Part shown: positions 8,327 to 17,076 of the stretch, one piece after another
How the letters are laid out: every line of letters begins with the position of its first letter
Position numbering within the stretch: the first letter of the stretch is position 1
Source of the DNA: an uncultured Pelagibacteraceae bacterium
Lineage (GTDB): Bacteria > Pseudomonadota > Alphaproteobacteria > Pelagibacterales > Pelagibacteraceae
Direction of reading: 5' to 3'
NCBI GenBank assembly: GCA_902617895.1
Contig: CACMYJ010000001.1
Location: forward strand, 1-37,500
DNA length: 37,500 nucleotides
Position numbers and translations under genes: made by a program
Notes under the pieces: generated by a model
The model's database searches: none
Told to the model about the DNA's origin: nothing
What the model saw: only the letters and a program-made list of their open reading frames with translations

Positions 8327-9236
8327 ATTTAGCTATTTTTTTGGCTAAATATTCTTCACATAAATTCCAAGATTCTAGTGAAGCACCTGCAATGTGTGGA
8401 GTAATTAATATTTGATTTGATTTAGACATTTTAATTAATTTTTTTGATGAGTCGGTTAAAGAATTACTACTAAATTTAAGAAAATCTGTTGCAAAATAAA
8501 AATTTTTATTTTTTTTAATTTTTTTGATCAAATGATTTTGATTAATTATTTCTGCTCTTGACGTATTAATTAAATAAAAATTTTTCTTAACTAAATCTAA
8601 TAATTCAGAATTAATTATATTTTTTGTTTTATCATTTAACTCAATTGTCAAAACTACAACATCACAATTTTCAAAAATTTTATTTAATTTATATTTTTTG
8701 TCTTTTTTATCAAAAGTTGTGATCTTCATATCAAATGATTCAGCATACTTTTTAATATTTCTTCCATTTCTCCCTAAACCAACAATGCCAATTTTTTTAT
8801 TGTATAAATTATTATTTAAAAATTTATATCTGTTCCATTTTAATTCTTTTACTGAGTCAAATGATTTAGGAATATTTTTTAGCAACGATAATAGTAAGGC
8901 CCAGGTATGTTCTGATGATGATTTTATTTTTTTTAAAAATTGGAATTGGTTTTTAAGACTTAAAACTCTTATATTATGTCTCTTTATGTAATCTAAATCT
9001 ATATGATCAAGGCCAGTTGATGCAGAAATAATATATTTCAATTTTTTTGAGTTTAATAATAAATTTTTATCAAGTTTATATTTAAATCTTGATATTATTA
9101 TATCTACGTCCTGAATTTGATTTTTAATATTTCCAGCTGACCTACTATATTCGATATATTTAAAATATTTTATTAAAATTTTTTTTGCATTATCTGAAAA
9201 ATACTTTGGTTCTAAATTAATGATTTTTTTTTTCAT
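8319..9236 (-). CDS. D-isomer-specific 2-hydroxyacid dehydrogenase family protein, catalytic Glu missing
   Basis: The 305-residue protein has the family layout: a substrate-binding half (1-100 and the C-terminal tail) around a NAD(P)-binding Rossmann domain with GLGRNG (153-158). The catalytic Arg is seen at 227 (INTSRAEI) and the catalytic His at 281 (ITPHIAGAS). The usual DVfxxEP segment reads DFLKFSSN (251-258), so the Glu that pairs with His appears to be Ser256. Known members interconvert 2-keto and 2-hydroxy acids. The gene overlaps neuA upstream by 20 bp and the KpsS-like gene downstream by 8 bp, which ties it to the nonulosonic acid genes. It could act on a keto acid in that pathway or have a non-canonical role (inference). 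Confidence 0.85.
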   Translation of the reverse strand: MKKKIINLEPKYFSDNAKKILIKYFKYIEYSRSAGNIKNQIQDVDIIISRFKYKLDKNLLLNSKKLKYIISASTGLDHIDLDYIKRHNIRVLSLKNQFQFLKKIKSSSEHTWALLLSLLKNIPKSFDSVKELKWNRYKFLNNNLYNKKIGIVGLGRNGRNIKKYAESFDMKITTFDKKDKKYKLNKIFENCDVVVLTIELNDKTKNIINSELLDLVKKNFYLINTSRAEIINQNHLIKKIKKNKNFYFATDFLKFSSNSLTDSSKKLIKMSKSNQILITPHIAGASLESWNLCEEYLAKKIAKYA

Positions 9237-9903
9237 AATATAATTTAGCTATCTCATAATCAAAATATGAGTCAATATTTATAGAATATTTTTTACTCAA
9301 AACTAATGGTAAAATTTTTTTTCCATAAAAATTTTTATAATTAAATAAATTTTCTTTTTTAAATATATATATCAATCCGTTTCTATGGTATAATTCTTCT
9401 AGATCTTGTCTATTAGAGCTTTGTTTTTCTACATCAAATGGTTTTAAAAATTTTTTATTTAATCTATACATTCTTGATGGATGAATATCGTCGATTTTTG
9501 AAACACTTACCAATGTGTCTCCATCTAAATTAATAATTTTTTTTATTGCTTCATCAATTAATTTAGAATTTCTAAATGGATTTGTTACTTGTAATATCAT
9601 TATATATTCATATTGATTATATTTTTTTACAACATCTAAAACAACATTATACATAAGTGATTTATCTCCAGATAAATTTTTTTTTCTTTTTATTGTTTCT
9701 ATTTTATTTTTTTTTGCTAAATTTAAAATTCTCACATCATCACTAGAAACTATAATATTTGACAAAAACTTTGATTTTTTTGCAGATTTTATTGCAATTT
9801 CAACTAAAGTTTTATTTTTAATTTTTAATAAATTTTTGTTTATTATTGACTTGGAACCTTTTCTTGCTGGTATTAAAGCAAGTATTTTTTTCTTTTTATA
9901 CAT
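9217..9903 (-). CDS. neuA: CMP-nonulosonate cytidylyltransferase (NeuA/LegF/PseF family)
   Basis: The 228-residue protein opens with ALIPARKGSKSIINKNLL, the CTP-binding P-loop-like motif of CMP-sialate synthetases (usually ARxGSKxxxxKN). It also has IIVSSDD and the ILQVTNPFRNSKLIDEAI region (family LQPTSPLR). The enzyme activates a 9-carbon 2-keto sugar acid with CTP in the cytoplasm. It sits 2 bp downstream of neuC and two genes after neuB, an intact activation cassette. Length is normal for a single-domain NeuA. Whether the substrate is Neu5Ac, legionaminic or another nonulosonic acid cannot be decided from this gene. Confidence 0.88.
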   Translation of the reverse strand: MYKKKKILALIPARKGSKSIINKNLLKIKNKTLVEIAIKSAKKSKFLSNIIVSSDDVRILNLAKKNKIETIKRKKNLSGDKSLMYNVVLDVVKKYNQYEYIMILQVTNPFRNSKLIDEAIKKIINLDGDTLVSVSKIDDIHPSRMYRLNKKFLKPFDVEKQSSNRQDLEELYHRNGLIYIFKKENLFNYKNFYGKKILPLVLSKKYSINIDSYFDYEIAKLYYEKKNH

Positions 9904-9905
9904 TT

Positions 9906-11051
9906 TTAATAATTCAATGATTTTTGAATATTAATTTCTCTCAACCGCTCAAGTATTTTAACAATTCGTGCTGAAGCTTTACCATCTCCATATATCCTAG
10001 ATTTTTTGAATTTTTTACCCTCATATTTTTTTACTATTTTATATATTTCATTTTCTTGAAAATTTACTAAACCTACATTTTTTGATTTTTCTCTTTTTAA
10101 TTGCCTATCTCCAACTATTATGGATGGTGAACCTAAATAAGAAGCTTCTCTAATAAAACTGCTACTATTACCAATCAAGCAGTGAGCTGATTTTAATAGT
10201 TCGTTATAAATTTCAACAGGGAAATTTTTAAAAAATCTAAATTTATCTAATTTATTTTTTTCTCTATTAATTCTTATGCATTTAGAAATACCATCAGAAC
10301 CTGCATCTACATTTGGCCACAACCAAATAACCTGCTTATTTAATCTAATTATAGAATTTATTAAAATCTGAGTCTGTTTATAACTTTTTTCATATTTTGT
10401 TGTTACAGGATGAAAAACAACTAAATAGAAAGGATTGTTAATATTAATATCTGATCCAACACCTATCTTTTTGACATAATGAGAAAGTTTTTTTCTATTA
10501 TTTTCAGACAATATGTCAATTGATGGACAGCCAGAAAAATAAACATTTCTTTTATTTTCACCAAGCCTAATTATATTATTTCTTGATTTGACAGTACTTG
10601 CAAAATGCAAATGGGATAATTTTGTTATCGCATGTCTAACACTTTCATCAATGGAACCTGTTATTTCACCTCCTTGAATATGAATTAAAATTTTATTCAT
10701 ATAGCTTGCTGCAATTGCTGTTGCAATTGTTTCATACCTATCACCAATAGTAATTACCATATCTGGTTTTAAATTATTGAAAATAGAAGATAATTCTACT
10801 ATTGCTATACCTGTAGATTTAGCCATAGTGAGAGTGTTTTCACCCTCTAAAACAATGAATGCTTCTGCATTTACTTTGATTTTATCTTTTTTTAATATTT
10901 CTCTTAAGTCACCATATTTTTCTAATAATGAACTTGCAGCCAAAACTGTTTGTAACTCTAATTTTTTAGAATTCTTAATTTTCTGTAATAATACTTTTGC
11001 CCTACCATAATTAGCTCTACTGGCTATTACAACACAAACTTTTTTTTTCAT
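9906..11051 (-). CDS. neuC: UDP-GlcNAc-type 2-epimerase, hydrolysing (NeuC/LegG family)
   Basis: The 381-residue GT-B-like epimerase starts VVIASRANYGRAKVLL (NeuC SRADYG). It carries ITIGDRYE near 97-104 and IQGGEITGSIDESVRHAITKLSHLHF, which contains the acidic, Arg and His active-site residues of the family. A later segment, CLIGNSSSFIREASYLG, matches the UDP-binding loop. The enzyme converts UDP-GlcNAc to ManNAc, or the diacetyl-bacillosamine analogue to 2,4-diacetamido-6-deoxy-mannose (LegG), feeding NeuB. It overlaps neuB by 4 bp. NeuC versus LegG is unresolved: no LegB-type dehydratase or LegH acetyltransferase was recognised in the window, which leans towards NeuC. Confidence 0.9.
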   Translation of the reverse strand: MKKKVCVVIASRANYGRAKVLLQKIKNSKKLELQTVLAASSLLEKYGDLREILKKDKIKVNAEAFIVLEGENTLTMAKSTGIAIVELSSIFNNLKPDMVITIGDRYETIATAIAASYMNKILIHIQGGEITGSIDESVRHAITKLSHLHFASTVKSRNNIIRLGENKRNVYFSGCPSIDILSENNRKKLSHYVKKIGVGSDININNPFYLVVFHPVTTKYEKSYKQTQILINSIIRLNKQVIWLWPNVDAGSDGISKCIRINREKNKLDKFRFFKNFPVEIYNELLKSAHCLIGNSSSFIREASYLGSPSIIVGDRQLKREKSKNVGLVNFQENEIYKIVKKYEGKKFKKSRIYGDGKASARIVKILERLREINIQKSLNY

Positions 11052-12064
11052 ATGACATCTTTCATTTTCAGTGGATCTCCAAGTTTTAAATTTCTTTTAA
11101 TATTTTTATTAAGAACTTTTTTATAATCTATTGCTTTAATACCAATTGCAGGTTTTTTAAAATCTAAATAATCAAATTTTATTTTTTCATTTTTTTTTAA
11201 ATTTACTTTTAAATATATACCTTTCTCAAATAGAAATTTATTTCTAACTAAATCCTTATTTAAATTAATCTTACTTGATTTTGATTTGATTGCTTTTTTT
11301 ATTTCCTTAATTTGTTCACACAAAAATTTTAATTCATGAAAATCAATAGATACACAAGAGTCAAATGTTTGAATTTTTTTATCAAAAATTACATGTGTTT
11401 CAATAACTTGAGCTCCAAGACTTATTGCTGCAAGTTGTATTCCAACCTTAGCTGTGTGATCTGAGTATCCAATAGGAAAATCAAATTTTTTTTTAAAATC
11501 TTTGATTAAGCTTAAACCGCTTCTTTCTGGTGGGCATGGGTATAGCGAAGTACACTGCATCAAAATAATCTTTTTATGGTATCTTTTGATCACATTGATA
11601 ATCTTATCTAACTCATTATAAGTACTCATACCAGAAGATAAAAAAATTGGTTTTTTTGTTTTTGCTATTTTTTCAATTAAAGGTAAATTGTTAACTTCAC
11701 CAGAACCAATTTTCCAAACTTTTATCTTTAAATCATCTAAAATATCAACTGCCTCGCATGAAAAAGGTGAGCTCATAAAAAGCAAACCTTTTTTTTCAGA
11801 ATATTTTTTTAATATTTTCCATTCATTTTTTTTAAATGAAGTCCTTTTCCAATAATCAAGTCTATTTTTGTCAGTAACATATTTTGATTTAACCCTAAAT
11901 TTGTCAAATAAAGTACTTTCACTTTCTGCTATATGTGTTTGAAATTTAACTGCATCAGCACCAGCTGCTGATATTGCATCAATATAGGACATGGCCAAAG
12001 TCATACTACCTTCGTGTGCTAAGCCAACTTCAGCTATAACATTAATATTATTTATATTTCTCAA
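11048..12064 (-). CDS. neuB: Nonulosonic acid synthase (NeuB/LegI family) with C-terminal SAF domain, TTG start
   Basis: The 338-residue protein has the PEP-condensing TIM-barrel signatures VIAEVGLAHEGS near 10, AGADAVKFQTHIAESEST near 35-52, KIGSGEVNNLPL, LSSGMSTYNEL, QCTSLYPCPPE, GYSDHTAKVG and IETHVIFDK. An SAF (antifreeze-like) domain follows from about 280. It condenses a ManNAc-type sugar with phosphoenolpyruvate. The usual DHxxS loop is FDSCVS, a variant that may be normal for this O-antigen-locus subfamily. The start is TTG at 12064, one base after the stop of the upstream gene; the first beta-strand begins at residue 9, so no later start is plausible. Confidence 0.92.
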   Translation of the reverse strand: MRNINNINVIAEVGLAHEGSMTLAMSYIDAISAAGADAVKFQTHIAESESTLFDKFRVKSKYVTDKNRLDYWKRTSFKKNEWKILKKYSEKKGLLFMSSPFSCEAVDILDDLKIKVWKIGSGEVNNLPLIEKIAKTKKPIFLSSGMSTYNELDKIINVIKRYHKKIILMQCTSLYPCPPERSGLSLIKDFKKKFDFPIGYSDHTAKVGIQLAAISLGAQVIETHVIFDKKIQTFDSCVSIDFHELKFLCEQIKEIKKAIKSKSSKINLNKDLVRNKFLFEKGIYLKVNLKKNEKIKFDYLDFKKPAIGIKAIDYKKVLNKNIKRNLKLGDPLKMKDVI

Positions 12065-12065
12065 T

Positions 12066-13073
12066 TTAAAATCTAGTGAATTTGCCTGAATTAGATTTAT
12101 TATTTGTTAATTGGTCATAAATCCAACTATAAGTTTTTGTTAGTCCCTCTTTTAATGAAATTGAGTAATTCCAATTTAAAACTTTTTTAATTTGTTCATT
12201 GTTACTTGATCTGCCTCTTACTCCTTTGGGCTTATCTAACAAATAAATTCTTTCAAGCTTTTTAATTCCTGCAATTTCTTCAATCATATCTATCATTTGG
12301 TTAATGCTAACTTGTTCATCACTACCAATATTAATTGGTTCCTCATGGTCTGATTGAAATAATTTCAAAGTTCCTTCAACACAATCATCAACAAATAAAA
12401 AAGTTCTAGTTTGCTTACCATCACCCCATACTTCTAAATCTTTTTTGTTGTCAATAATGCACTGTGCTACTTTTCTCGATAATGCAGCTGGAGCTTTCTC
12501 ACGTCCTCCATCAAACGTTCCTTGTGGACCATATATATTGTGATAACGTGCTATACAAACTTTAATACCAAAATCTTCTGAAAAATGACGACACATTCTC
12601 TCACTGAATAGTTTTTCCCAACCATAGCCATCCTCAGGATTTGCTGGATACGCATCACTTTCTTTTAAACCATCGATAAAAACTTCTTCTTGCTTATCTT
12701 TATTGTATGCACAGGCAGAAGATGAAAAAAAGTATTTTTTTACACCAAATTTTTTACAAGCCATCAACAGATGAGTATTGATAAGTACTGATAGCATACA
12801 TTCCGCTTTGTTATTCTCAATAAAACCCATTCCTCCCATATTACAAGCCATGTTAAAAACATAATCAACACCCTCAGCTACTTTATAACAATTATTTAAC
12901 TCTTTGAGATCAAGTTGATGGTTATCGTTATCATCAAAAATCTGAAACCAATATTCTTTTGGTTTTACATCAACAGCTACTATTTTAGCGCCCATATCCA
13001 TAAGTCTCTTTATTAAATAGCCACTGATAAAACCACCAGCTCCTGCAACTAAAATTTTTTTATCTTTAAACAT
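12066..13073 (-). CDS. GDP-mannose 3,5-epimerase-like extended SDR
   Basis: I place the start at the ATG at 13073 (335 residues), because a good AAGGA lies 5 nt upstream; the longer frame from 13139 would run into the previous gene. The Rossmann motif is GAGGFISG (11-18). Compared with plant GME from memory, hallmark blocks are conserved: NMACNMGGMGFIENN (74-88), SSSACAY with Cys121 (plant Cys145), YGWEK (Tyr150, Lys154), GPQGTFDGGREKAPAAL with Lys193 (plant Lys217) and KGVRGRSSNN. GME interconverts GDP-mannose, GDP-L-galactose and GDP-L-gulose. Given the heptose genes in this array, a GDP-manno-heptose substrate is also possible (inference). Confidence 0.85.
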   Translation of the reverse strand: MFKDKKILVAGAGGFISGYLIKRLMDMGAKIVAVDVKPKEYWFQIFDDNDNHQLDLKELNNCYKVAEGVDYVFNMACNMGGMGFIENNKAECMLSVLINTHLLMACKKFGVKKYFFSSSACAYNKDKQEEVFIDGLKESDAYPANPEDGYGWEKLFSERMCRHFSEDFGIKVCIARYHNIYGPQGTFDGGREKAPAALSRKVAQCIIDNKKDLEVWGDGKQTRTFLFVDDCVEGTLKLFQSDHEEPINIGSDEQVSINQMIDMIEEIAGIKKLERIYLLDKPKGVRGRSSNNEQIKKVLNWNYSISLKEGLTKTYSWIYDQLTNNKSNSGKFTRF

Positions 13074-13078
13074 GTTGA

Positions 13079-13083
13079 TCCTT
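13079..13083 (-). promoter_or_regulatory. Ribosome binding site (AAGGA) fixing the GME-like start
   Basis: Read on the minus strand this is AAGGA, 5 nt before the ATG at 13073. It lies in the 34-bp gap after the upstream dehydrogenase gene. It is one of few clear Shine-Dalgarno sequences in the array and supports the shorter start. Confidence 0.7.
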
Positions 13084-13107
13084 TTTTTATTTATAATATG
13101 CAGATCG

Positions 13108-14379
13108 TTATAGCATCCAAATATCTCTTTTTGCAACATTTGATAATTTTAAACTAGACTTAATATCCATTATTACTGAGTTATGATTTGTATACTTCTC
13201 AATATTATTCATAATTTTAGATATTATAATTTTATGTGGAACTAATAGTAAAACTAAATCATATTTTTTTTTAATACTTTTAATATCTTTCAATTTAAGA
13301 TCATATTCTTTTGCAACACTGTTATTCATTAAAGGGTCACAAAAAGTAATATTTGAATATTTTGATTTTAATTTTTTTGCTATTTCTACTGCCTTGCTAT
13401 TTCTAAAATCTGCAACATTTTCTTTATAACTTAAACCTAAAATTAAAATTTTTAGTTTGCTATTAAATTTTTTATTAATAATTTTTTTTATCTCCTTAAT
13501 TAAAAAATTAACAATTCCATTATTTATTTTTCTAGCTAAATTAATTATTCTAGCATCAAAACCTGCCATTTTTGATTTATACGTTAGGTAATATGGATCT
13601 ATACTAATACAATGACCACCCACTAATCCTGGAACATATTTAACAAAATTCCATTTTGTTGATGCTGCATTTATCACATCAAGTGTATTTATATTTAATT
13701 TTTTTGTCATCATCGATAGTTCATTTGCAAGAGCAATGTTTGTATCACGTTGAACATTTTCAAAAACTTTTGCAGTTTCAGCAACTTTGATGGTTTTCAC
13801 TTTTATCACTTTTGCTTTAATAATTTGTTTATATAGAGTGTAAACTTTCCTCAACGCAAATGGATGACTGGCAGAAACCAATTTATTAATATTTATTAAT
13901 TTTTTTTTGTCTCCTGGATTAATTCTTTCAGGACTGTAACCCACGTAAAAATCCTTACCAAAATTTAATTTTGAATACTTTTTTAACAAAGGTATACAAA
14001 TTTCGTCAGTTAATCCTGGAAAAAATGTTGACTCAAAAATTATGATTGAGTTTTTTTTTATATATCTAGAAATCTGTTTGATGCAAACCCTTAGTCCGCG
14101 TAAATCAGGTTTATTTACTCCATTTATGGGTGTTGGTATTGTAATAATTATAAAATCTGAGTCTGAAATAGATTTAAATGAATTTGAAAATTTTAAAAAT
14201 TTTGATTTATTAAATTCATTTAACTTTATTTCTCCGCCAGGATCTATTTTATTATCTAAAAGTAACAGTCTTTTTTTTGAAATCTCGATCGAATTGGTTT
14301 GAAATTTTTTTCCAAATTCTAATGCTAAAGGTAAACCAACATATCCTGCACCAATAATACTAATTTTAGGTTTATACAT
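13108..14379 (-). CDS. UDP-HexNAc 6-dehydrogenase (TviB/WbpO-like nucleotide-sugar dehydrogenase)
   Basis: The 423-residue protein has the three-domain UDP-sugar dehydrogenase layout. The N-terminal Rossmann motif is GAGYVGLPLA (11-20), followed by IITIPTPI and ESTFFPGLTDE. The central helix includes VAETAKVFENVQRDTNIALANE. The catalytic cysteine lies in PGLVGGHCISIDPYYL. The C-terminal Rossmann-like domain has ILGLSYKENVADFRNS. The GGHCISIDPYYL form is typical of TviB/WbpO/WecC enzymes that oxidise C6 of UDP-GlcNAc, UDP-GalNAc or UDP-ManNAc to the uronate. Glu replaces the usual Asp at the end of the second beta-strand (SIEIS), which is conservative. It starts 9 bp downstream of the Fcl-like gene and supplies a likely HexNAc-uronate donor. 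Confidence 0.92.
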   Translation of the reverse strand: MYKPKISIIGAGYVGLPLALEFGKKFQTNSIEISKKRLLLLDNKIDPGGEIKLNEFNKSKFLKFSNSFKSISDSDFIIITIPTPINGVNKPDLRGLRVCIKQISRYIKKNSIIIFESTFFPGLTDEICIPLLKKYSKLNFGKDFYVGYSPERINPGDKKKLININKLVSASHPFALRKVYTLYKQIIKAKVIKVKTIKVAETAKVFENVQRDTNIALANELSMMTKKLNINTLDVINAASTKWNFVKYVPGLVGGHCISIDPYYLTYKSKMAGFDARIINLARKINNGIVNFLIKEIKKIINKKFNSKLKILILGLSYKENVADFRNSKAVEIAKKLKSKYSNITFCDPLMNNSVAKEYDLKLKDIKSIKKKYDLVLLLVPHKIIISKIMNNIEKYTNHNSVIMDIKSSLKLSNVAKRDIWML

Positions 14380-14388
14380 GTATTTTTG

Positions 14389-15345
14389 TTATAATCTTAA
14401 ATATTTTGACTCATAACTTTCATTGAACCAATCGTAAGTTTGCTTTAAACCATCTTTAAGAGATTTTTTTGGCTTCCATTGAGGTAACAATTTTTTTTGT
14501 TTAGAATTTGACATAGTTCTTACATTTTGTCCTTTTGGTTTATTTTTTTCCCAGCATACTTTACCTTTAAATCCAGATACTGATTTTAAAATATCAACAA
14601 TTTGACCAATCGATGTTTTTTTTCCTGTACATAAGTTTAATGGCAAAACTTGATTGTAATTTAATGCAGCAATAAATAATCCTTCAGCAATATCAGAAAT
14701 ATGAATAAAATCTCTGTAAACCTCTTTTGATCCCCATACAAAAACTTTTTTTTTATTGAATTTTACTGCTTCTGAAAATTTTCTTATTAAAGCTGGAATA
14801 ACGTGTGATTGTTGAAGGTTAAAATTATCGTGCTCACCAAACGCATTACTTGGTATTAAAACAATGCTATTTAATTTATATTGAGATTTGTAAGCACTAG
14901 ATTGAACAATTTGCATTTTTTTTGCCAGGCTAAAAGGTGCACTAACATCGTGAGGATAGCCATCCCAAATTTTATTTTCTTTTAAATTAGTGGACATTTT
15001 TACTGGATATCCACATCCAGCAGCAGTGGTTATTAATTTCTTAATTTTATATTTACTTGAGGCTTTGAAAATATTTGCATCAATGAGTATGTTATTATAA
15101 TAAAAATCTGCCTTAAAATCTTTATTATCTTTAATACCTCCTACTTTTGCAGCTAAATGAAAAACATAATCTGGTTTATGAAGTGAAAACATTCTATCAA
15201 CTTCTTTTTGATTTCGCAGATCATAATCTCTAGAATTAAAACACTTATGTTTAATTTTATTTTTGTTTAATAATCTAGACAGATTTGAACCTAAAAAACC
15301 TGTTCCGCCTGTAATTATAATTTTTTTATTTTTCAGTTTTTTCAT
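14389..15345 (-). CDS. GDP-L-fucose synthase-like SDR with catalytic Tyr replaced by Phe
   Basis: The 318-residue SDR resembles GDP-fucose synthase/WcaG: Rossmann GGTGFLG (13-19), LAAKVGGIKDN, AAGCGYP (Cys111), WDGYPHDVSAPFSLAKK and EHDNF....SHVIPALIRKF (His181), then RDFIHISD. Cys111 and His181 match the epimerase acid/base pair (E. coli Cys109 and His179). The SDR Tyr-x3-Lys appears as Phe138-x3-Lys142 (codon TTT at 14932-14934), so the reductase tyrosine is missing. The residue matching E. coli Ser107 is Ala109. It may therefore be an epimerase-only or altered enzyme acting on a GDP-4-keto sugar, possibly a heptose. It overlaps the ABC transporter gene by 20 bp. Confidence 0.85.
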   Translation of the reverse strand: MKKLKNKKIIITGGTGFLGSNLSRLLNKNKIKHKCFNSRDYDLRNQKEVDRMFSLHKPDYVFHLAAKVGGIKDNKDFKADFYYNNILIDANIFKASSKYKIKKLITTAAGCGYPVKMSTNLKENKIWDGYPHDVSAPFSLAKKMQIVQSSAYKSQYKLNSIVLIPSNAFGEHDNFNLQQSHVIPALIRKFSEAVKFNKKKVFVWGSKEVYRDFIHISDIAEGLFIAALNYNQVLPLNLCTGKKTSIGQIVDILKSVSGFKGKVCWEKNKPKGQNVRTMSNSKQKKLLPQWKPKKSLKDGLKQTYDWFNESYESKYLRL

Positions 15346-17074
15346 AATTCAAACTACTTTTACCGATTTTAATAATTTTATCACAGTTTTTTAATAAACT
15401 TTTTTTGTGAGTAATTATTATAATTGTAATCTTTTCTCTCATTGAATTTAATAAGTCTATTATTAGTTTTTCATTTTCTTCATCTAAAGCATTGGTTGCT
15501 TCATCTAATATTAAAATTTTAGGTTGTCTATAAATTGCTCTTGCTATCCCCAATCTTTGTACTTGTCCACCTGATAAACCAACAGCCCCCACTCCAATAA
15601 TAGTTTTTTCTTTATTTGCTAGCTCATTAATAGTTTGATCTAAATTACATTCTCTTATAACTTGGTCGAATAATTTATCATCTACATTCTCACTATAATT
15701 CTTTAAAGTGATGTTCTCGTAGATACTTTCGTTAAAAATTGAAACTTTTTGAGGAACGTATGCAATTAAAGACTGCCAATTTTTTTTATATTCATTAGAT
15801 AAAATATCATATTTTTCATCTAAAATTATCTGGCCACTTTGAGGTACTAAGAGAACGGACAATAAATCAACAAAAGTACTTTTTCCAGACCCACTATCTC
15901 CAAGGAGACCTATGAATTGATTTTTTTTTATTTTCAAATTTAAATTATTGAAAATTGTTTTTTCATTGTATCCAAAATTTATATTTTTAAATTCAAGAGA
16001 GTTATTAAATGAAAAGTTTTTAATTTTTGAATTATAAACTTTATCTTTAGCTAGAATATTATTTTTTTCAGTTTCTCTAAACACACTATATAAATTATTT
16101 AAAACTGTATTTGCAAAACGAAGGCTTTGTAGAGAACCTAAAATTCTATTAAATGAAGGCATTAGTCTAAAAATCGATGCTGCATATAAACCTAATGTGC
16201 CAGTTATTTTTGCAAATTCTGTATCATTTTTAATAAAGAAGAATAATAAAAAACTAATACTTAAAATAGCAAAAATTTCAAAAAAGTATTTTGGTAGTTG
16301 CTGAAGAATTACTTGGTTTCTTGTAAAATAAATTGAATTAGAATTATATTCTTCAAATTTTTTAGAAAAAATTTTTTCGATATTAAAAATTTTAATATCT
16401 TTAAATCCATGTAAGCCTTGGTTCAAAGTATCAATTTTTAAACCTTCATTTTTTTGCCTTTGTTCTCCCCAAATTTTTAATTTTTTTTTTACTGGAAGAT
16501 ATATGAGCAAAAAAACAATACTTAAAAATATAAAAATTATGATAGTGCCTTTAGGCTCATAAGATATTAAAATATAAAAAAAGACAAAAAATAGAGTAAT
16601 TTCAGTTATCAAAGTTATTATTGGCATTAATATACCAACTGTAAATTGATTAATTTCATTTAATATGTTTCTCATGAGTTTACCAATATTCTGCTTAATA
16701 AATTCATGATAATTATAATTTAAATATCTTTCAAAGAGTGAGTTGGTTAGTTCTTTACTAATTCCATATATAAATTTGTTATTTATAATTGTGAAAATAA
16801 TTAAAAAAAAATTTTTGGTTAAGAAAACACAGACTAAAAAAATGACTGAATATAAAATTAGAATTTTTCTTTCTGGATAATCTAGGAATTCAAATATAAA
16901 GTTGAACTTTTCGTATTTTTCATAAATATTTACTTCTGTAATTGCTAATATTACTGGTAAAACTGAACCTATTCCTATTGCCTCAAGAATAACCCCAAAA
17001 AAATTCATAAATATAATTAAAAAAAAATACTTTTTGTTTTTGCTACCTAATAAACCAAAAACTTTTGAAAACAT
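15326..17074 (-). CDS. ABC transporter, fused permease and ATPase (PglK/MsbA-type glycan flippase)
   Basis: The 582-residue half-transporter has hydrophobic helices in the first 320 residues (about 17-39, 70-96, 143-162, 170-190, 260-280 and nearby). A nucleotide-binding domain follows: Walker A GDSGSGKST (392-400), Q-loop YVPQK, signature LSGGQ (500-504), Walker B ILILDEA (about 520-526) and H-loop His556. Homodimeric exporters of this type move lipid A (MsbA) or lipid-linked oligosaccharides (PglK/WlaB) across the inner membrane. Its place among glycosyltransferase and nucleotide-sugar genes suggests flipping of the undecaprenyl-linked glycan in place of a Wzx protein; none is seen here. 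The start is ATG at 17074, 2 bp after its upstream neighbour. Confidence 0.92.
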   Translation of the reverse strand: MFSKVFGLLGSKNKKYFFLIIFMNFFGVILEAIGIGSVLPVILAITEVNIYEKYEKFNFIFEFLDYPERKILILYSVIFLVCVFLTKNFFLIIFTIINNKFIYGISKELTNSLFERYLNYNYHEFIKQNIGKLMRNILNEINQFTVGILMPIITLITEITLFFVFFYILISYEPKGTIIIFIFLSIVFLLIYLPVKKKLKIWGEQRQKNEGLKIDTLNQGLHGFKDIKIFNIEKIFSKKFEEYNSNSIYFTRNQVILQQLPKYFFEIFAILSISFLLFFFIKNDTEFAKITGTLGLYAASIFRLMPSFNRILGSLQSLRFANTVLNNLYSVFRETEKNNILAKDKVYNSKIKNFSFNNSLEFKNINFGYNEKTIFNNLNLKIKKNQFIGLLGDSGSGKSTFVDLLSVLLVPQSGQIILDEKYDILSNEYKKNWQSLIAYVPQKVSIFNESIYENITLKNYSENVDDKLFDQVIRECNLDQTINELANKEKTIIGVGAVGLSGGQVQRLGIARAIYRQPKILILDEATNALDEENEKLIIDLLNSMREKITIIIITHKKSLLKNCDKIIKIGKSSLNYEKTEK

Positions 17075-17076
17075 TT

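Noticed and set aside
8698..8991. 97-codon open frame on the plus strand.
   Set aside because: It lies opposite the well-supported 2-hydroxyacid dehydrogenase gene; its composition (Phe/Leu/Asn-rich) is that of an antisense shadow.
13074..13139. Longer start for the GME-like gene (ATG at 13139).
   Set aside because: It would overlap the dehydrogenase gene by 32 bp and add 22 residues not seen before the Rossmann motif; the ATG at 13073 has a good ribosome binding site.
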